Origin: Beijerinckiaceae bacterium
GTDB taxonomy: Bacteria > Pseudomonadota > Alphaproteobacteria > Rhizobiales > Beijerinckiaceae
Length of the DNA: 64,000 bases
NCBI GenBank assembly: GCA_019745195.1
Contig: JAIETL010000002.1
Coordinates: 1-64,000, forward strand
Direction of reading: 5' to 3'
Of the stretch, positions 60,506 to 64,000 are shown in pieces (the stretch's first letter is position 1; each line of letters opens with the position of its first letter). The notes under the pieces were generated by a model. The model did no database searches. It saw only the letters and a list, made by a program, of their open reading frames with translations, and was not told where the DNA came from. The translations under genes were made by a program, and so were the position numbers.

Positions 60506-61120
60506 TCAGTAGCCGCCGCGGGCCCAGTGCTGGCCGCCGGGGCTGACCATGACCTTGCGGTGATGCGTGCCGTAGACGGCGGGGATGGTGTGGTGGACCA
60601 CCTGTGTCGGGCGGGTCATGACGCTGCGCTGGCGCTCGCCATAGACGGCCGGAATGGTCTCGTAGGAGACGCTGGCGGGCTCGACCTCGACCTTGCGATG
60701 GCTGTAGCCGTAGCGCGGCTTGTCGTAGACCCAGCAGCCGGTGGTGCGGCCATAGGCGTCGGTGGTGACCTCCCAGCGCTTGCCGCCGGGCGAGATCATC
60801 ACCTTCTCTGAGACGGTCTCGTAGCGGGCCGGGCGATGATGCGGGATATGACGCTCCGGATGGATCATCACCTTCTCGCTGACCGTCTCGTATTCGGCCG
60901 GGATGACCTGCGCCTGCGTCCGCGCCGGGCGGGCGAGATAGGTCTCGGCGACGGTGCCGTAGACCGGCGGCGTATGAACGAGATTGTAGCAGGAGGAGCC
61001 GTGGCAGGGTTTGGCGACCGGGCGGCAGGACGATCCGTAGCAGCCGCCGCCGGCCTGCGCCGCTGACGAAGCCAGCAGGAGCGCCGCGCCGAATGTCGAA
61101 GAAACCAGAACCTGCCGCAT
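60506..61120 (-). CDS. secreted tandem-repeat protein, unknown
   Basis: The protein has 204 residues with a Sec signal (LLLASSAAQAGG). Two Cys motifs (CYGSSC, CHGSSC) open the mature protein. Then come at least five imperfect repeats of about 22-30 residues built on P-x-x-Y-x-T-(V/I): PPVYGTVAET, PAEYETVSEKVMI, PARYETVSEKVMISPGG, ASVSYETIPAVYGE, PAVYGTHHRKVMVSPGG. The regular beta-like, His- and Tyr-rich repeats suggest a fibrous or cell-surface protein. No known family. Confidence 0.8.
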   Translation of the reverse strand: MRQVLVSSTFGAALLLASSAAQAGGGCYGSSCRPVAKPCHGSSCYNLVHTPPVYGTVAETYLARPARTQAQVIPAEYETVSEKVMIHPERHIPHHRPARYETVSEKVMISPGGKRWEVTTDAYGRTTGCWVYDKPRYGYSHRKVEVEPASVSYETIPAVYGERQRSVMTRPTQVVHHTIPAVYGTHHRKVMVSPGGQHWARGGY

Positions 61121-61342
61121 CTGCCTGAACCCTGTGACGCGGCGTCAGCGCGCCGCTTGTGGAGTTCAGGAAGCCGGATCGAAGTGATGAACGCAAGGTA
61201 AACGCATAAACAAGGTAAAATTAACCATTGCCGCTGCGTCAGCGGGATTCAGAGGTCTTTCCGGCTGGTGAAGAGAATCGCTCGAATGCGACGGATGTCG
61301 TTGCGGCTCCGTCCGGTTTTCTCGACACGAGCAGGAGAAGGC

Positions 61343-62521
61343 CTAGCGCCGGCGGCAGAGCATCTGCACCGAGGTCGTCGAGAGGTCGAGCAGGTCGAGC
61401 CCCCGGAACTCCGGCGTGAAACGCTCGCGCTGGGCTTCCGTCACGCCCGGCACGACGGTGTCGCGGCCGCGCTCGACCCATGAGAGCGTCCCGTCGGGGC
61501 CGATGACCTGGCCCCGCTCCACCACGACATCGAAACCATGGGCGTCCATCAGGGCGCGGTGATGCGAGGCACGCAGCCGGTTCTCCGATTTGATCGGCGC
61601 GTATTCCGCCTCGGTCAGCGTCAGGAAGGCAAGGGGGTCGGCGTCGAAATGGCGGTGGTCGCGCAGGTCGATGGCGTGGAACATCCAGCCGCCGCGCGGC
61701 GTCACCTCCGCCATCTTCCGATAAACGCCCTCGGGATCCATGACATGCTCGAGCACGGCGGTGGACATGATGAAATCGACCTCGTCATCGAGCACGATGC
61801 TCTCGAAGCCAATCTCGCTCTGCACCGAGAGGCCTTTGGGCCGGATCGTCGCCCCGCCCGGCGGCAGCACCTCATCCCAGCGCGCCGTCAGCGAAGCGTC
61901 GAACTGCTCGCAGGTGATGCGCAGGTCGCGCAGCTGCGAGGCGGGAAAGCCGTCCTGCACCTTGATCATGTCGGTGGCGACGAAAAGCTCCGTGCCTTCC
62001 AGCAGGAAGCGCAGTCCCGTCCAGGGAATGCTGCCGCAGCCGATCTCGACGATGCGGCGCGGCAGGCCCGCCCCCGTCCGGTCGAGCCAGCCGCTCATGG
62101 CGTTGCGATGGCGGAAGAAGTTGCCGAAGACGCTGTTGTTGCGCCGGGCGTTCCGGGCGACGATGCCGAGCAGCGTCCCGTCGTCGGGCACGGCACGGTC
62201 GATCACCGTGCGATAGAGCGCCGAGCGGTCCGAGATGTCGACCGCCAGCACGCTGTAGGCGCGGCCATTGCCGGCGCAGTCGGAATTGTCGCCCGCCGAG
62301 AACCAGAGCGAGTTGCCCCAGAGCGAGTAGCGCCCGCCGCCCTCATCGCGGATCGATTGATGCGATGCGTCGCCGGGGCCGAGATCGACCCCGTCCTCCA
62401 GCAGCGAGACGAAGAATTCGCCACGCGCGACCTTGGCCAGAAGCTCCGGCGGCGCATCGGCCACGAAGGCGTGCCCGCCATCGGGCTTGAACGGACGCGT
62501 CAGGGGGAAGATGGCCGACAT
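61343..62521 (-). CDS. SAM-dependent methyltransferase-like protein (paralogue 2)
   Basis: The protein has 392 residues. The first 130 residues form an unnamed domain (GGHAFVADAPPELLAKVA, GNSLWFSAGDNSDCAGNGRAYSVLA in part). A Rossmann methyltransferase core follows: motif I IVEIGCGSIPWTG, and a post-core FIMSTAVLEHVMDPEGVYRKM with the LEH-V-x-DP pattern of class I enzymes, then HAIDLRDHRHFDADPL. It is a tandem copy of the next gene upstream, with a 64-base gap. Substrate unknown. Confidence 0.8.
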   Translation of the reverse strand: MSAIFPLTRPFKPDGGHAFVADAPPELLAKVARGEFFVSLLEDGVDLGPGDASHQSIRDEGGGRYSLWGNSLWFSAGDNSDCAGNGRAYSVLAVDISDRSALYRTVIDRAVPDDGTLLGIVARNARRNNSVFGNFFRHRNAMSGWLDRTGAGLPRRIVEIGCGSIPWTGLRFLLEGTELFVATDMIKVQDGFPASQLRDLRITCEQFDASLTARWDEVLPPGGATIRPKGLSVQSEIGFESIVLDDEVDFIMSTAVLEHVMDPEGVYRKMAEVTPRGGWMFHAIDLRDHRHFDADPLAFLTLTEAEYAPIKSENRLRASHHRALMDAHGFDVVVERGQVIGPDGTLSWVERGRDTVVPGVTEAQRERFTPEFRGLDLLDLSTTSVQMLCRRR

Positions 62522-62585
62522 TCAGAAACCCTGTAGATTGCTGGCGCAGTCGCTGGCGAGCGAAGGATGGCGTCGTCGCGCCGGC

Positions 62586-63761
62586 TCAGCGCCGGCGGCA
62601 GAGCATCTGCACCGATGTCGTCGATAGGTCGCGCAGGTCGAGCGCCCGGAACGCCGGCGCCAGTTGCTCGCGCTGCGCCTCGGTGACGCCCGGCGCAAAA
62701 TCCTCGCCGTGCCGGACCCAGGAATGCCCGCCATTGGGCCCCAGCACAAAACCGCGCTCCATCACCACCTCGAAGCCCTGCGCCTCGATCAGCGCGCGAT
62801 GCTGCGAGGCCCGCAGCCGGTTTCCGGACCTGATCTGCGCATACTCTTCCTCGCCAAGCGCCAGGAAGGCGAGGGGGTCGGCGTCGAAATGGCGGTTGTC
62901 GCGCAGGTCGATCGCATGGAACATGAAGCCGCCGGGCGGCGTGGCCTGAGCCAGTTTCCGGTAGGCGCCCTCCGGGTCCATGACCCGCTGCATCACGCTG
63001 GTCGACATGGTGAAGTCGATCCCGTCGTCCATAACCATGGTGTCGAAGTCGATCTCGCTCTGGGCGCAGAGGCCCAGCGGCCGGATATACGGCTCGCCCG
63101 GCGGCAGCACCTCGTCCCAGCGGGCGGTCAGCGAGGGCTCGAACTGCTCGCAGGTGGTGCGCAGGTCGCGAAGCTGCGCAGCGGAAAAGGCATCCTGCAC
63201 CGTGACGATGTCGGCGGCGACGAACCGCTCCGTGCCCTCCAGCAGAAAGCGCAGGCCCGTCCAGGGCGTGCCGCCGCAGCCGATCTCTGTGATGCGGCGC
63301 GGCACGCCGAGCCCGGTCAGGTCGATCCAGTGCCGCATGGCGTTGCGCTGGCGGAAGAAGCCGCCCAGCACGCCGTCATGGCGCTGCGCGTTCTGCGCGA
63401 GGATGGCCAGCAGCGAACCGTCATCGGGCACCGCCCGGTCGATCATGGTGCGGTAAAGCGCCGAGCGATCGGAGACGTCCACCGCCATCACGCTGTAGGC
63501 GCGGCCGTTCTTCGCGCAGTTGGAATTGTCGCTGGCCGAGAACCAGATCGAGTTGCCCCATGTCGAATAGCGGCCGCAGCCGATCTCGCGGATTTCGCCA
63601 TGCGAGGCGTGGCCGGGGCCAAGATCCTTTCCGTTCTCCAGCACCGTGATGAAGTACTCGCCGCTCGCCACCTTTTCGAGGAAACGCGGCGGCGCGTCGG
63701 CGACGAAGGCGTGCCCCCCATCATGCTGGAAGGGGCGCGTCAGGCGGAAAGTGGCCGACAT
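62586..63761 (-). CDS. SAM-dependent methyltransferase-like protein (paralogue 1)
   Basis: The protein has 391 residues and aligns end to end with the downstream copy at most positions. Motif I is preserved as ITEIGCGGTPWTG, and DLRDNRHFDADPL is shared. However, the LEHV segment is SVMQRVMDPEGAY here, so the acidic residue and His are lost; one copy may be functionally altered. Both end TTSVQMLCRRR. The pair could act together or on different acceptors. Confidence 0.8.
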   Translation of the reverse strand: MSATFRLTRPFQHDGGHAFVADAPPRFLEKVASGEYFITVLENGKDLGPGHASHGEIREIGCGRYSTWGNSIWFSASDNSNCAKNGRAYSVMAVDVSDRSALYRTMIDRAVPDDGSLLAILAQNAQRHDGVLGGFFRQRNAMRHWIDLTGLGVPRRITEIGCGGTPWTGLRFLLEGTERFVAADIVTVQDAFSAAQLRDLRTTCEQFEPSLTARWDEVLPPGEPYIRPLGLCAQSEIDFDTMVMDDGIDFTMSTSVMQRVMDPEGAYRKLAQATPPGGFMFHAIDLRDNRHFDADPLAFLALGEEEYAQIRSGNRLRASQHRALIEAQGFEVVMERGFVLGPNGGHSWVRHGEDFAPGVTEAQREQLAPAFRALDLRDLSTTSVQMLCRRR

Positions 63762-63918
63762 ATCAGGGTCCGTAGGTTGCGAGTCGGCCGATCTTTACAG
63801 CAAGGCCGACGCCGCGTCTTGCCCGGGGAGCCGCGTCTTGCCGGCGACCGCGCGACGCCCCTGCGCAGGTCAAGCTTGCGGGACTCGGGCGCGCTCGCCC
63901 AGCGCCGGCTGCCCGGCG

Positions 63919-64000
63919 TCAGTTGTTGAAATAGCTCTCCAGCAGGGCGATCTGCTCCTGGTAGCGCCGGCGCAGGCAGGCCCTGTCCTCGCCGCAGGCG
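63919..64000 (-). CDS. C-terminal fragment of a Cys-containing protein (LprI-like)
   Basis: It is open through the window edge and stops at TCA 63919-63921 (TGA on this strand). The last residues read ACGEDRACLRRRYQEQIALL then ESYFNN. The C-x(6)-CL-x(3)-Y spacing is typical of the C-terminus of secreted LprI-type proteins, but too little is visible to be sure. The 157 bases between it and the methyltransferase-like gene show no other feature. Confidence 0.45.
   Translation of the reverse strand, partial: ACGEDRACLRRRYQEQIALLESYFNN

Noticed and set aside
61180..61245. CtrA box before the repeat-protein gene
   Set aside because: Only a single TTAAC half-site is present; the second half is missing at seven-base spacing.
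1..64000. CRISPR arrays, tRNA or rRNA genes
   Set aside because: No direct-repeat/spacer periodicity, cloverleaf or rRNA sequence was noticed in the gaps between genes.

Overview
The window is GC-rich DNA from an alphaproteobacterium, most likely order Hyphomicrobiales (Rhizobiales) and perhaps close to Bosea or Methylobacterium. Lineage-typical genes support this: MucR, an Aap-type amino-acid transporter, DUF1491, DUF2336, DUF6456, paired DUF1214/DUF1254 proteins, a DivJ/PleC-like kinase and two full CtrA-type boxes (TTAA-N7-TTAA). The genus is a guess. No tRNA, rRNA or CRISPR array is visible. Nearly all sequence is coding, in short operons on both strands.

Layout. 1-2.1 kb: end of an IS5-like element, a class II aldolase and a secreted DUF1176 protein. 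2.2-6.4 kb (minus): a probable catabolic cluster of BKACE-type beta-keto acid cleavage enzyme, RpiR regulator, class III aminotransferase and amino-acid binding protein, with two palindromic operator candidates before the regulator. 6.6-10 kb: rpmI-rplT, AzlCD, a phosphopantetheinyl transferase and TerC. 10-12 kb (minus): haloacetate-dehalogenase-like hydrolase plus tartrate dehydrogenase. 12.2-15.1 kb (minus): two copies of a pair of secreted Cys/His proteins, followed by an SCO copper chaperone; this is the most intriguing locus. 15.2-20.7 kb: pheS and pheT, separated by a GT21 glycosyltransferase and a small two-gene cassette whose second, HEPN-like gene is frameshifted.

20.8-32.3 kb: class IV aminotransferase, murJ, a polyprenyl-type GT2 opposite a ChbG/HpnK deacetylase, a chemoreceptor, Fe/Mn superoxide dismutase, a large acidic membrane protein and an S9 peptidase. 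32.6-40.8 kb: mucR, a DnaA-domain-IV-like HTH protein with DUF6456, SufE, then a cell-cycle-flavoured block (DivJ/PleC-like kinase, DUF1491, DUF2336) carrying both CtrA boxes. 40.8-45.6 kb: DUF1254/DUF1214 and aapJ-aapQ-aapM, without the ATPase gene aapP. 45.8-54.6 kb: class A PBP, AraC regulator, FGE-fold protein, Tat-exported aldo/keto reductase, YcgN and pyruvate phosphate dikinase. 54.6-56.7 kb: two toxin-antitoxin modules flanking a HAD hydrolase. 56.9-59.4 kb: cold-shock protein, DEAD-box helicase and IF-1, a likely cold/translation module. 59.5-64 kb: small membrane proteins, a secreted tandem-repeat protein, a tandem pair of methyltransferase-like paralogues and the end of a Cys-containing protein.

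The intergenic spaces hold at least four families of long palindromic repeats. One of them has landed so that it appears to supply the start codon of a gene in the Cys/His-SCO operon.
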